Shown: positions 8,261-16,916 of the stretch, piece by piece | Layout: each line of letters begins with the position of its first letter | Position numbering within the stretch: the first letter of the stretch is position 1 | DNA from: VRUE01 sp963697915 | GTDB taxonomy: Bacteria; Actinomycetota; Thermoleophilia; Solirubrobacterales; 70-9 | NCBI GenBank assembly: GCA_963697915.1 | Contig: OY969103.1 | Span: forward strand, 2,706,804 to 2,770,803 | DNA: 64,000 nt | Direction: 5' to 3' | Made by a program: the position numbers and the translations under genes | Notes under the pieces: generated by a model | Seen by the model: the letters and a program-made list of their open reading frames with translations, nothing else | Databases searched by the model: none | Told to the model about the DNA's origin: nothing

Positions 8261-9402
8261 ACGGTTGCCAACCCCGCGACCAACTGCTCGGTGCGGTGCC
8301 GCGCCTCGGCGTCGACCGCGAAGAGGTTCTCGAAGTGGCCGACCTGCCGCGCCGGCATCTCCTCCAGGACCCGCTCGACCGCCGCGGCGATCGCCGTAAA
8401 CGGGATCCGCCCCGCGAGGAAGGCGGCGACCGCGACCTCGTCGGCGGCGTTGAGGACGCAGGGCGCCGTCCCCCCCGCCTTGCCGGCCTCGAGCGCCAGG
8501 CGCAGACAGGCGAAGGTCTCCAGGTCGGGCGCCTCGAAGCTGAGCTCGCCGACCGCCGCGAGGTCGAGCCGCGGCACGTTGACGTCGGCCCGCTCTGGGT
8601 AGTGCAGGGCGTAGGAGATCGGCACCCGCATGTCGGGGTAGCCGAGGTGGGCGAGCGTGGCGCCGTCGTTGAGGTCGATCAGCGAGTGGACGATCGACTG
8701 GGGGTGGACGACGACCTCGATCCGTTCGTAGGGGACGGCGAAGAGGTGGTGCGCCTCGATCGCCTCGAAGCCCTTGTTCATCAGCGTCGCGGAATCGATC
8801 GTGATCCGCCCCCCCATGCGCCAGGTCGGGTGCGCGAGGGCGTCCTCGACGCTGACCCCGGCGAGGTCGTCACGGCCGCGGAAGGGGCCGCCGGAGGCGG
8901 TCAGGACAAGGCGCTCCACGGTCCCCGGCGCCTCCGCCCCGACCAGCTGGAAGAGGGCGGAGTGCTCGGAGTCGACCGGCAGTAGGCGCGCCCCGGTCGC
9001 CTCGGCCAGGGCCGTGGTCAGCTCGCCGCCGATCACCAGGCTCTCCTTGTTGGCGAGCGCCACGTCGATCCCCTCGGTCAGCGCGACCACGGTCGGGCCC
9101 AGGCCGGCGGCGCCGACCATCCCGTTGAGGACGAGGTCCGCCCGGGACTCGGCGATCAGCTCGCGGACGCCCTCCTCACCGCGCAGGACCCGCCCGCTCC
9201 AGGCCGAGGCGGCCCGCTCCGCGGCATCCCCCTCGGCCAGCGCCACGGTCGGCACGCCGTGCTGGCGCGCCTGCTCGAGCAGCGGCTCCCAGCTCGAGCC
9301 GGCGGCGAGCCCGACCACCCGCAGCTCCTCGGAGGCGGCGACGATCTGCAGCGCCTGGGTGCCGATCGACCCCGTGCTGCCCAGAATGACCAGCTTCTTC
9401 AT
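8257..9402 (-). CDS. dxr: 1-deoxy-D-xylulose 5-phosphate reductoisomerase
   Basis: 381 aa, normal length. It catalyses the first committed step of the MEP pathway, rearranging and reducing DXP to methylerythritol phosphate. The N-terminal Rossmann motif is LGSTGSIGTQALQIV. ANKESLVIGGE, PVDSEHSALFQ and TASGGPF form the substrate and metal region, and the metal-binding SATLMNKGFE follows. It overlaps rseP by 4 nt and lies 19 nt downstream of cdsA, so it belongs to the rpsB-to-ispG transcription unit. Confidence 0.97.
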   Translation of the reverse strand: MKKLVILGSTGSIGTQALQIVAASEELRVVGLAAGSSWEPLLEQARQHGVPTVALAEGDAAERAASAWSGRVLRGEEGVRELIAESRADLVLNGMVGAAGLGPTVVALTEGIDVALANKESLVIGGELTTALAEATGARLLPVDSEHSALFQLVGAEAPGTVERLVLTASGGPFRGRDDLAGVSVEDALAHPTWRMGGRITIDSATLMNKGFEAIEAHHLFAVPYERIEVVVHPQSIVHSLIDLNDGATLAHLGYPDMRVPISYALHYPERADVNVPRLDLAAVGELSFEAPDLETFACLRLALEAGKAGGTAPCVLNAADEVAVAAFLAGRIPFTAIAAAVERVLEEMPARQVGHFENLFAVDAEARHRTEQLVAGLATV

Positions 9403-9421
9403 CTAGGCCAGTTTAGGTAGC

Positions 9422-10315
9422 TCAGTAGACCAGCTGGACCGAGAGGTAGTAGCCGACGACGATCGTGAAGAAGACGGCGTCGAGGCGGTCGAGCAGGCCG
9501 CCGTGGGGCCCGAAGAGCTTGCCGGTGTCCTTCTTGTCGAGGTCGCGCTTGACCATCGAGGCGAAGAGATCGCCGATCGGGCCGATCGCCGCCACCGAGG
9601 CGCCGATGATCAGCGCATCGACACCCGAGAGCCAGTCCTGGTAGAGGCCGGCGAACCAGAAGGCCATCGTGCCGATCAGGAAGCCGCCGACCAGACCCTC
9701 GATCGTCTTGTTCGGCGAGAGGTTGGGGGCAATCCGGTGCGAGCCGAACATCCGCCCGCAGGCGTAGGCGCCGGTGTCGGTGGCGAAGGTGCCGATCAGG
9801 ACGTCGACCAGCAGCGCCGCGCCGTGGTCGGGCAGGTCGCGCAGCAGCACCGCGTGGACGAGCGGCAGCCCGATCCAGACCGCGCCCAGCACGGTCACCC
9901 CCATCGCCGGCACGATGCCCTCGCGCGGCTGGCGCCGGGCGCCGAAGAAGAAGAGCAGCGGGAAGGACGCGGTGGCGACCAGGAGGATGTTGAAGGCGGT
10001 GCCGAAGTGGGCGGCGAGGACCATCGCGGTGACGGCGATGTAAGCGGCCATCTGCAGCGGCCGCATCGTCGCCGTCATCAGGAAGTACTCGCGCAGGCAG
10101 AAGAGCCCGATCGCGATCATCGCCGCGGTGAAGACGAGCCCGCCGGCGACCGTGATCGCGATCGCGAAGAAGATCCAGGGGATGGCGACGAGGATGCGCC
10201 GCGCGGTCTCTCCGCGCAGCGCCGAGCCGCGGCGCTTGCGGGGCTCTCTCGGCGGCCGCTCGGGGGGCGGCGGCTCGTCCTCGAACATCTCGTCGTCGAA
10301 GAGGTCGCGGACCAT
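9422..10315 (-). CDS. cdsA: Phosphatidate cytidylyltransferase
   Basis: 297 aa polytopic membrane enzyme making CDP-diacylglycerol from phosphatidate and CTP, the substrate for PgsA encoded 8 kb downstream. The family signature is near the C-terminus: KRDLDKKDTG followed by GPHGGLLDRLD, with the metal-binding Asp residues. The first 60 residues are charged and Pro/Arg-rich, an N-terminal cytosolic extension that varies in the family. The A of its ATG is shared with the uppS stop (TGATG). Confidence 0.95.
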   Translation of the reverse strand: MVRDLFDDEMFEDEPPPPERPPREPRKRRGSALRGETARRILVAIPWIFFAIAITVAGGLVFTAAMIAIGLFCLREYFLMTATMRPLQMAAYIAVTAMVLAAHFGTAFNILLVATASFPLLFFFGARRQPREGIVPAMGVTVLGAVWIGLPLVHAVLLRDLPDHGAALLVDVLIGTFATDTGAYACGRMFGSHRIAPNLSPNKTIEGLVGGFLIGTMAFWFAGLYQDWLSGVDALIIGASVAAIGPIGDLFASMVKRDLDKKDTGKLFGPHGGLLDRLDAVFFTIVVGYYLSVQLVY

Positions 10316-10986
10316 CAGGCCCTCGCCCCGTAGCGCCGCTGCCGCGCCTCGAACTCACGCAGCGAGGCCTCGAACGCCTCGCGGTTGAAGTCGGGCCAGA
10401 GCTCGTCGCGGAAGACGAGCTCCGAGTAGGCGCACTGCCAGAGCAGGTAGTTGGAGATCCGCTGCTCGCCGCTGGTCCGGATCAGGAGGTCGGGATCGTG
10501 CATCTCGGCGGCGTAGAGGTGGCGGCGGAACTCCTCCTCGGTCTCCCCAGTGAAGGCCCGCGCCGCGTCGACGATCTCGGCCCGGCCGCCGTAGTTGAAG
10601 GCGATGAAGAGGGTGATCCGCTCGTTGCCGGCGGTCCGCGCTTCGGCCCGCTCGATGCGCTCGACCAGCTCCGGGGCGACGCCCTCGCGCCGCCCGATGA
10701 AGCGTATCCGCACGCCTTCGGCGTCGAGCTCGGGCGTTTCGGAGTCGATCCGCTCGCCGAACATCCGCATCAGCCCCTCGACCTCCTCGCTGGGCCGGCT
10801 CCAGTTCTCGGTCGAGAAGGAGAAGATCGTCAGCTCCTCGATCCCCAGCTCGACCGCGTCGCGCAAGCGCGCCTTGACCGTGTCGGCCCCGGCCCGGTGT
10901 CCCTCGACGACGGGGAGGCCGCGCTGCTGTGCCCAGCGCCCGTTCCCGTCGGTGATGATCGCGACGTACTTCGCGGAGGTGCTCAC
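10315..10986 (-). CDS. uppS: Undecaprenyl (polyprenyl) diphosphate synthase, cis type
   Basis: 223 aa, somewhat short for the family. Cis-prenyltransferase signatures are IITDGNGRWAQQRGLPVVEGHRAG at the N-terminus (substrate Asp in DGNGRW, then GHRAG), TIFSFSTENWSRP, and the C-terminal LLIRTSGEQRISNYLLWQCAYSEL. It condenses isopentenyl diphosphate units to make the lipid carrier for peptidoglycan. The GTG start at 10986 overlaps the frr stop (GTGA). Confidence 0.95.
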   Translation of the reverse strand: MSTSAKYVAIITDGNGRWAQQRGLPVVEGHRAGADTVKARLRDAVELGIEELTIFSFSTENWSRPSEEVEGLMRMFGERIDSETPELDAEGVRIRFIGRREGVAPELVERIERAEARTAGNERITLFIAFNYGGRAEIVDAARAFTGETEEEFRRHLYAAEMHDPDLLIRTSGEQRISNYLLWQCAYSELVFRDELWPDFNREAFEASLREFEARQRRYGARA

Positions 10987-11546
10987 ACCTCCAGGATCTC
11001 CTCTTCCTTCCCTTTCAGCAGATCGTCGATCGTGGCGATCGCCTCGTCGGTCTGCTTCTGCAGGGCGGCCTCGGCGCGGCGCTCGTCGTCCTCGCCGGCT
11101 TCACCCTCCTTCTTCAGCTCGCGCAGGTCGCTCATCGTGTCGCGGCGGATGTTGCGGATCGCGACCCTGCCCTCCTCGGCGACCCCGTGGACCATCTTGA
11201 CCATCTCGCGGCGGCGCTCCTCGGTCAGCTCGGGCACCGAGAGGCGGATCACGTTGCCGTCGTTGCTCGGCGTCATGCCGAGGTCGGACTCCTGGATCGA
11301 TTTCTCGATCGCGCCGATCGCGTTCTTGTCGAAGGGCGTCACGGTCAGCAGCCGGGCGTCGGAGGTGGCGACGTTGGCGAGCTGCTTGAGCGGCGTCTGC
11401 GAGCCGTAGTAGTCGATGCTGATCCGATCCAGCAGGTGCGGCGAGGCGCGGCCGGTGCGAACGGTGGCAAGCTCGCCACGGCTCGACTCGACCGACTTTT
11501 GCATCCGCTCCTCGGCGTCCTTCAGCAGCTCGTCGATCAGCTCCAC
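10983..11546 (-). CDS. frr: Ribosome recycling factor
   Basis: 187 aa from GTG 11546-11544, chosen because it has an upstream GAGAGGA Shine-Dalgarno and gives the family's normal length (about 185). The longer upstream frame has neither. The three-helix bundle core shows DAEERMQKSVESSRGELATVRTGRASPHLLD and the PPFDK-equivalent TPFDKNAIGAIEKSIQ. It splits post-termination ribosomes together with EF-G. It follows pyrH by 16 nt and overlaps uppS by 4 nt. Confidence 0.96.
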   Translation of the reverse strand: MELIDELLKDAEERMQKSVESSRGELATVRTGRASPHLLDRISIDYYGSQTPLKQLANVATSDARLLTVTPFDKNAIGAIEKSIQESDLGMTPSNDGNVIRLSVPELTEERRREMVKMVHGVAEEGRVAIRNIRRDTMSDLRELKKEGEAGEDDERRAEAALQKQTDEAIATIDDLLKGKEEEILEV

Positions 11547-11562
11547 GGCGTCCTCTCTGTGC

Positions 11563-12300
11563 TCACCCGGCGGCGTCGCTGGAGACCAGCGTGCCCACCC
11601 TCTCACCGCCGACGATCCTATCTATGTTGGCCTCGTCTCCCATGTTGAAGACGTAGATCGGCAGGTCGTTGTCCATGCAGAGCGAGAGCGCGGTCGAGTC
11701 CATCACCTTGAGCCCGCGCTCGATCGCCTCGCGGTGGGTGATCGCCGGGATGAACCTGGCCTCAGGGTGCGTCGCCGGGTCGGCGTCGTAGACGCCCTCG
11801 ACGCCGTTCTTGGCCATCAGGATGGCGCCCGCGTGGATCTCCAGGGCGCGCAGCGCCGCGGCGGTGTCGGTGGTGAAGAACGGGTTGCCGGTGCCGGCGG
11901 CGAAGATCACCACGCGGCCCTTCTCCAGGTGCCGCATCGCGCGGCGGCGGATGTAGGGCTCGGCGACCTCCTTGACGTCGATCGCCGACATCACCCGGGT
12001 GTGCTCGCCGAGCTTCTCGAGCGCGTCCTGAAGGGTGAGCGCGTTGAGCACGGTCGCCAGCATCCCCATGTAGTCGCCGGTGGCGCGGTCCATCCCCGCC
12101 GCCGCCCCCTGCAGGCCGCGGTAGATGTTGCCGGCGCCGACGACGATCGCGACCTCGACCCCACGCGCCCGCACCGCCGCCACCTGACCGGCGATCCGCT
12201 CGACCTCGGCGAGGTCGGTGCCGTGGTCCCGCTCGCCCATCAGGGCCTCGCCCGAGAGCTTGAGCAGGATGCGGCTGAACTTCGTCTCGCCCTGGCTCAA
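11563..12300 (-). CDS. pyrH: UMP kinase
   Basis: 245 aa from a TTG start at 12300-12298 that overlaps the tsf stop as TTGA. This is the only start giving the family N-terminus directly before FSRILLKLSGEAL. It is an amino-acid-kinase-fold enzyme that phosphorylates UMP. Signatures include KLSGEALMG, VVGAGNIYRG, GTGNPFFTTDTAAALRA and MAKNGVEGVYDADP. The tsf-pyrH-frr order is conserved across bacteria. Confidence 0.95.
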   Translation of the reverse strand: MSQGETKFSRILLKLSGEALMGERDHGTDLAEVERIAGQVAAVRARGVEVAIVVGAGNIYRGLQGAAAGMDRATGDYMGMLATVLNALTLQDALEKLGEHTRVMSAIDVKEVAEPYIRRRAMRHLEKGRVVIFAAGTGNPFFTTDTAAALRALEIHAGAILMAKNGVEGVYDADPATHPEARFIPAITHREAIERGLKVMDSTALSLCMDNDLPIYVFNMGDEANIDRIVGGERVGTLVSSDAAG

Positions 12301-12905
12301 TCGCCCTCGCCGACACGGAAGTAGGCGAAGCGGGCGACGCGGATGTTCTCGCCGGTCTTCGCGGCCAGCTCCTGGCGCAGCTCCTCGATCGTCTTCGAGT
12401 CGTGTTTCTCGGCGTTGACGTGGGACTGGTCGAGCAGCGCGACCTCCTTCGCCCACTTGGCGAGCTGGCCCTCGACGACCTTCTCGACCACGTTGTCCGG
12501 TTTGCCGTCCTCGCGCGCCTTCTCTTCGAAGACCCGCTTCTCGGCCTCGCGCTCCTCGGCCGGGATCTCATCGGCCGAGACGTAGGTCGGCGAGCTCGCC
12601 GCGACGTGCAGGGCGACCTCGTAGGCAAACGCCTTGAAGTCCTCGTTGCGGGCGACGAAGTCGGTCTCGCACTGGATCTCGACCATCGCCCCGATCTTGT
12701 CGTTGGCGTGGATGTAGGAGGCGACGACGCCCTCGCTGGTGCCCCGGCCTTCGCGCTTGGCGGCCGAGGCCTGACCCTTGACGCGGAGGATCTCGATCGC
12801 GCGGTCGACGTCGCCCTCGGCCTCGCCGAGGGCAGCTTTGCAGTCCATCATCGCCGCCCCGGTCCGGTCCCTAAGCGCCTTCACGTCAGCGGCAGAGATG
12901 CTCAT
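12297..12905 (-). CDS. tsf: Translation elongation factor Ts (short form)
   Basis: 202 aa, compared with about 270-280 in many actinobacteria, so this is the short type also known from Thermus. The N-terminal UBA-like domain starts SAADVKALRDRTGAAMMDCKAAL, and the core contains the nucleotide-exchange TDFVARNEDF. It recycles EF-Tu-GDP. It overlaps rpsB upstream (4 nt) and pyrH downstream (4 nt). Confidence 0.96.
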   Translation of the reverse strand: MSISAADVKALRDRTGAAMMDCKAALGEAEGDVDRAIEILRVKGQASAAKREGRGTSEGVVASYIHANDKIGAMVEIQCETDFVARNEDFKAFAYEVALHVAASSPTYVSADEIPAEEREAEKRVFEEKAREDGKPDNVVEKVVEGQLAKWAKEVALLDQSHVNAEKHDSKTIEELRQELAAKTGENIRVARFAYFRVGEGD

Positions 12906-13990
12906 TTCGCACCCCCCTCTTTCGGCGCATCAGCAGGGGACGCCTGCTCCGGAGCCGGTGGCTGGGGCGCCGCTGGAGCCGGGGGCGTCTGAGCCGGCGG
13001 TGCTTGAGCCGGAGGCGCTCCGCCCGCGGGTGGCGCCGGGGGCGATCCCTCCGGGGTGTTCGCCGGAGGGTCGCCCCCGGCGACGGGCCCCGCGGCCGGG
13101 GCCGCTTGAGCCTGCGCCTGCTGCTGTTGAGCTTTCGCCTGCTCCGCGGCCCGTTTCTCTTCCGCCGCTTTGAGCTCAGCCGCTTTTTTCTCCGCCTCCA
13201 GTTTTTCCTGGCGAAGTTTCTCTTCCTCCTCGCGCTTCTTGCGCTCTTCTTCCTCTTTTTTGCGGCGTTCCATTTCCTCCGCGATGCGGCGCTCCTCCTG
13301 CACGCGCCAGGCGCCGGCGCCCTCCTCGACCGCGGCGCCGATCGTGCCGATCACCAGCTGGCAGGACCGGATCGCGTCGTCGTTGCCCGGGATCACGTAG
13401 TCGATCTGGGTCGGGTCGCAGTTGGTGTCGACCAGGCCGATGATCGGGATCCGCAGGCGCACCGCCTCGCGCACCGCGATCTCCTCCGTTTTCAGGTCGG
13501 TGACGAAGACCGCATCGGGCAGCCGGTCCATGTCGCGGACGCCGCCGAGGTTGTACTCGAGCTTGGCCAGCTCGGCCTGCATCCCCATCCGCTCCTTGGT
13601 CGGCAGCAGGTCGAGTTTGCCCTCCTCCTGCCACCCGGTGAGCTCGTGCAGGCGGGAGATCCGCTGCGAGATCGTGTTGAAGTTGGTCAGCAGGCCGCCG
13701 AGCCAGCGCTGGTTGACGTAGGGCATCTTGCAGCGGTCGGCCCACTCCTTGACCGCGCCCCGCGCCTGCTTCTTGGTGCCAACGAACAGCACCGTGCCGC
13801 CGCCACTGGACAGCTCGCCGGCAAAGCGGCGCGCGTTCTCCAGCAGCGCCTCGGTCTGGATCAGGTCGATGATGTGGATCCCGTCCAGCTCGCCGAATAT
13901 GTAGCGACGCATGTTGGGATTCCAGCGTCGCGTCTGGTGGCCGAAGTGAACTCCGGCCTCGAGCAGCTCTTTGAGGCCTGCCTCTGGCAT
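12902..13990 (-). CDS. rpsB: 30S ribosomal protein S2 with long C-terminal extension
   Basis: 362 aa. Residues 1 to about 228 are a standard S2 (LLEAGVHFGHQTRRWNPNM, VNQRWLGGLLTNF, PGNDDAIRSCQLV). The rest is extra: a very charged Lys/Glu helix of about 55 residues, then an 80-residue Gln/Ala/Pro/Gly low-complexity tail. The extension is in frame, has the same codon bias as the core and ends exactly at the tsf overlap, so it is not a frameshift artefact. GGAG lies about 10 nt before the ATG. A role for the tail is unknown. Confidence 0.96.
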   Translation of the reverse strand: MPEAGLKELLEAGVHFGHQTRRWNPNMRRYIFGELDGIHIIDLIQTEALLENARRFAGELSSGGGTVLFVGTKKQARGAVKEWADRCKMPYVNQRWLGGLLTNFNTISQRISRLHELTGWQEEGKLDLLPTKERMGMQAELAKLEYNLGGVRDMDRLPDAVFVTDLKTEEIAVREAVRLRIPIIGLVDTNCDPTQIDYVIPGNDDAIRSCQLVIGTIGAAVEEGAGAWRVQEERRIAEEMERRKKEEEERKKREEEEKLRQEKLEAEKKAAELKAAEEKRAAEQAKAQQQQAQAQAAPAAGPVAGGDPPANTPEGSPPAPPAGGAPPAQAPPAQTPPAPAAPQPPAPEQASPADAPKEGGAK

Positions 13991-14026
13991 TTGGGTGACT
14001 CTCCTTGGTTTGGTGAAGAAAGCCCC

Positions 14027-14112
14027 GCCGCCCTAGCCGGGGACCCGTCCAAGCGGTACGGGTCAGGATCCGGGTCGGCTCGACGGGGGTCGAGTTTGAG
14101 CGGAGAATTGTA
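14027..14112 (-). promoter_or_regulatory. Promoter and structured leader of the rpsB operon
   Basis: On the minus strand a near-consensus -10, TACAAT (14107-14112), lies about 117 nt before rpsB. No good -35 was seen. The leader can form a 7-bp hairpin (14042-14048 with 14058-14064, GACCCGT/ACGGGTC) and a second C/G stem (about 14027-14046). S2 leaders in other bacteria are sites of autogenous control, so a similar role is possible but not shown. Confidence 0.45.
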
Positions 14113-14127
14113 GAGACGCGGCGCCGC

Positions 14128-14802
14128 TCAGGCGGCCCGGGCAGCGGCGAGCGTGGCAGCCAGATCACCCGGCAGCTCGGAGCTGAAGCTCAGCGGCTCG
14201 CCGCTGAGGGGATGGTTGAACGCGAGCCGGTGGGCGTGGAGGAACTGCCTGCCGAGGCCGTACCTGGCCTCCCCCCCGTAGGTCGAGTCGCCGATCAGGG
14301 GGTGGCCGATCGCGGCGAAGTGGGCGCGGATCTGGTGGGTGCGGCCGGTCTCGAGCTTCGCCTCGAGATAGGTCTCGGCCGTGAGCAGGTCGAGCACCTC
14401 GAAGTGGGTGCGGGCCTGGCGCGAAGCGGCGCCGGAGACCGCCATCCGGTGGCGGTGCCGCGCCGCGCGCCCGATCGGCGCGTCGATCGTGCCCGTGCGC
14501 GAGCTCAGGTGCCCCTTGACGAGCGCCAGGTAGACGCGTTCGACCTCACGCCGCCGCACTTGCGCCTGCAGTGCCGCGTGGGTCTCGTCGTCGCGGGCGA
14601 CGACGAGCAGGCCGCTGGTGTCCTTGTCGAGGCGGTGGACGATCCCCGGCCGCTCGGGATCGGCGCCGCCGCCGAGGACCTCGGCCAGCTCGTCGACCAG
14701 GGTCGGGCCGCGGTGCGAGGGTGCCGGGTGGACGACGAGGCCGGCCGGCTTCTCGACCACCGCCAGCGCCTCGTCGAGGTGAACGACGCGCAGCTCGCTC
14801 AC
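14128..14802 (-). CDS. RluD/RluA-type rRNA pseudouridine synthase lacking the S4 domain
   Basis: 224 aa from GTG 14802-14800, overlapping the lspA stop as GTGA. The catalytic region GIVHRLDKDTSGLLVVAR contains the essential Asp, and TGRTHQIRAHFAAIGHPLIGDSTYGG is the second family block. Typical RluD is about 320 aa with an N-terminal S4 RNA-binding domain. This one begins directly at the catalytic fold, so the target choice may differ. The lspA-rluD pairing is common in bacteria. Confidence 0.9.
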   Translation of the reverse strand: MSELRVVHLDEALAVVEKPAGLVVHPAPSHRGPTLVDELAEVLGGGADPERPGIVHRLDKDTSGLLVVARDDETHAALQAQVRRREVERVYLALVKGHLSSRTGTIDAPIGRAARHRHRMAVSGAASRQARTHFEVLDLLTAETYLEAKLETGRTHQIRAHFAAIGHPLIGDSTYGGEARYGLGRQFLHAHRLAFNHPLSGEPLSFSSELPGDLAATLAAARAA

Positions 14803-15263
14803 TTCTCCCCCACCTCCTCGCGCAGGTAGGAGAAGGCGAGCACGATGACGCCGAGGGTGATCGCCACGTCGGCGAGGTTGAAGGGCGGCCAGGAGAGGAA
14901 GGCGATGTAGTCGGTCACCTCCCCGGCCCGCACCCTGTCGGCGAGGTTGCCGAGGGCGCCACCGGCGAGCAGGCCGATCGCCACCCACATCCCGGGCCGC
15001 TCCGGCTCGCGGGCGAAGATCGCGCCGACGAAGATCAGGGCGATCAGGCCGAGTCCGATCAGGACCACGCCGCCGTCGCTGGCCATGCCGAAGGCGACGC
15101 CGCGGTTGTGAGCCAGGGTCAGGCTCAGCGGCCCCAGCAGCTCGACCTGCTCGCCGGGGACGAGGTTCGCCTCGATCAGCGCCTTCGCGCCCTGGTCGAG
15201 GGCGACGACCAGGCCGCAGAGCGCGCCGGCGAGGCGCCAGGCGCGGCCCCGCGCCCCGTTCAC
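14799..15263 (-). CDS. lspA: Lipoprotein signal peptidase II
   Basis: 154 aa with four membrane helices. The aspartyl-protease motifs are GALGNLADRV and FNLADVAI (catalytic Asp in each), and the VALDQGAKALIE region is near the N-terminus. It cleaves lipidated prolipoproteins in the membrane. The GTG start 15263-15261 overlaps the yggT stop and its own stop overlaps the rluD-type gene. Confidence 0.95.
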   Translation of the reverse strand: MNGARGRAWRLAGALCGLVVALDQGAKALIEANLVPGEQVELLGPLSLTLAHNRGVAFGMASDGGVVLIGLGLIALIFVGAIFAREPERPGMWVAIGLLAGGALGNLADRVRAGEVTDYIAFLSWPPFNLADVAITLGVIVLAFSYLREEVGEK

Positions 15264-15562
15264 CCTGCGATCAGGCCGACGACGAGGCCGCGGAGGACGA
15301 CGAGGACGATGATCCCGATCATCGGGCTGAGATCGAGGCCGAAGCCACCGCCCCCGATCGGCGGGATGATGCGCCGGAAGAGGTTCAGGTAGGGGTCGGT
15401 GGTCTCGGTGATGAAGTCGAGCACCGCGCGCAGCGCCGGGTTGTAGGGCATGCGCGGGATCCAGGAGATCAACACCCGGATCAGGATCAGGATGATGTAG
15501 ACGAGGAAGAGCGCGCCGACGTAGTCGGCGACGTCGCCCCGGCTGAGCGCGAGCGGGATCAC
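15260..15562 (-). CDS. yggT: YggT family membrane protein
   Basis: 100 aa from GTG 15562-15560, overlapping the proC stop (GTGA). Two hydrophobic segments flank the family motif ISWIPRMPYNPALRAVLDFITETTDPYLNLFRRIIP. YggT proteins lie next to sepF/divIVA in Gram-positive division clusters, as here. Their biochemical function is not established. Confidence 0.9.
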   Translation of the reverse strand: MIPLALSRGDVADYVGALFLVYIILILIRVLISWIPRMPYNPALRAVLDFITETTDPYLNLFRRIIPPIGGGGFGLDLSPMIGIIVLVVLRGLVVGLIAG

Positions 15563-16299
15563 CCGCGCATCCTCTCCAACGAGGCCCGCACGGCGGCCGC
15601 GAAGGCCTCGCGGGCCCCTTCGCGGTCGAGCGCCTCCAATCCCGCTTCCGTGCTGCCGCCCGGCGAAGTGACGGCGACTCGGAGATCGGCTGGTTGCCGA
15701 ATGCGCATCAGCGCTCCAGTGCCCGCGGCAGCCTCGACGACCATTTCTTCGGCCAGCTTCTCCTCCAGGCCGGCGTCGATCCCGGCCTCGACGAGCGCCT
15801 CGGCCACCAGCGCGAAGTACGCCGGGGAGCAGCCCATCAACGCGGTAGCGACGTCGAATTGCGAGTCGGGCAGCTCGATGACAGACCCAAGCAGGTCTAG
15901 CTTCTCCCGAGCCTCTGGGCTGAACTCCCCGGAAATGCACAGAACGCCTCCGCCCACCTCCACTGCGAGGTTGGGCATGACTCGTCCGACTTCGGTCTGG
16001 GGAAATGCCGCTTCGACTCTCGCCAGGGGCGTCGCCCCCAGGATCGAGATGACCGAACCCGCGCCTGCCAGTTCGCCGGCCGCCTGCTGAAGGGCATCTG
16101 GCTTGACCGCGAGGAGTACAACGTCGGCGCGCTCCGCCAGCTCGCCGTTGGAATCAGCAGTTACGCCGCCAAGCTCCCCGGCCAGCTTGCGGGCCTTGTC
16201 GGAGTCGGGATCGAAGAACAGCATCTGCTCCCACTGCCCGATCCACCCCTTGGCAATGGCGGCAGCCATGTTCCCCGATCCACAGAATCCGACGATCAT
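15559..16299 (-). CDS. proC: Pyrroline-5-carboxylate reductase
   Basis: 246 aa, somewhat short for the family. It reduces pyrroline-5-carboxylate to proline. The N-terminal dinucleotide motif is VGFCGSGNMAAAIAKGW, and the C-terminal SPGGSTEAGLEALDREG signature matches the ProC end motif. Composition is slightly lower in GC than its neighbours. Its place between sepF and yggT is a recurring actinobacterial arrangement. Confidence 0.93.
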   Translation of the reverse strand: MIVGFCGSGNMAAAIAKGWIGQWEQMLFFDPDSDKARKLAGELGGVTADSNGELAERADVVLLAVKPDALQQAAGELAGAGSVISILGATPLARVEAAFPQTEVGRVMPNLAVEVGGGVLCISGEFSPEAREKLDLLGSVIELPDSQFDVATALMGCSPAYFALVAEALVEAGIDAGLEEKLAEEMVVEAAAGTGALMRIRQPADLRVAVTSPGGSTEAGLEALDREGAREAFAAAVRASLERMRG

Positions 16300-16320
16300 C
16301 GCCGGGGAGACTAGTCGGAC

Positions 16321-16875
16321 TCAGGACTGGTTGAAGAAGCCTTTGTCGAGGAGCCGTGCCTTCTCCTCGGCGGAGACCTCGACATTGCGCGGCGTCAGCA
16401 GGAAGATCTTCTCGGCGATCCGCTGCATGCCGCCGTCCAGCGAGTAGGTCAGCCCCGAGCAGAAGTCGATCATCCGCTTGGAGAGCTCGTGGTCGGTGGT
16501 CTGCAGGTTGAGGATCACCGGCACCGAGCGTTTGAACTGGTCGGCAACCTGCTGGGCGTCGTTGAAGTTGCGCGGGATGACGAGGTGGACTTTGACGTCG
16601 GAGTCGCCGCCGACCGGGCGCAGCGTGCGCGTCCGCGAGGCGGTGATCGGCTCGTCGTCGGCGAAGATGTCGTCGATCTCGTCGCGGCGCGAGCGGCGCG
16701 AGGTCGGCAGCCGCCGTACCTGCCCGGAGTCGCGCTCACGATCGCGGTCGCGGCGGTCGAAGTCGTCATCGGCCCCCTCGGGGCCGAACTCTTCGTCGTA
16801 CTCGGGGCCGTAGTCGTGCTCTTCGGCGAGGCCGAAGTAGACGAGCGCTTTATGCCAGCTATCGCGTAGAGCCAT
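16321..16875 (-). CDS. sepF: Cell division protein SepF
   Basis: 184 aa from ATG 16875-16873. The N-terminal amphipathic helix (ALRDSWHKALVYFGL) is the membrane-binding segment, followed by an acidic/Arg-rich linker. The globular domain from about residue 95 (VHLVIPRNFNDAQQVADQFKRS) matches SepF, which anchors FtsZ to the membrane in bacteria lacking FtsA. No clear Shine-Dalgarno is present. It lies 21 nt upstream of proC. Confidence 0.95.
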   Translation of the reverse strand: MALRDSWHKALVYFGLAEEHDYGPEYDEEFGPEGADDDFDRRDRDRERDSGQVRRLPTSRRSRRDEIDDIFADDEPITASRTRTLRPVGGDSDVKVHLVIPRNFNDAQQVADQFKRSVPVILNLQTTDHELSKRMIDFCSGLTYSLDGGMQRIAEKIFLLTPRNVEVSAEEKARLLDKGFFNQS

Positions 16876-16916
16876 GATCAACCGCGTCTTTCGGCTTTTT
16901 GCAGCCTATTCCTCTT

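Noticed and set aside
12902..13300. Frameshift or fusion artefact explaining the long S2 tail
   Set aside because: The tail is in frame, keeps GC-rich third positions and ends at an exact 4-nt overlap with tsf.
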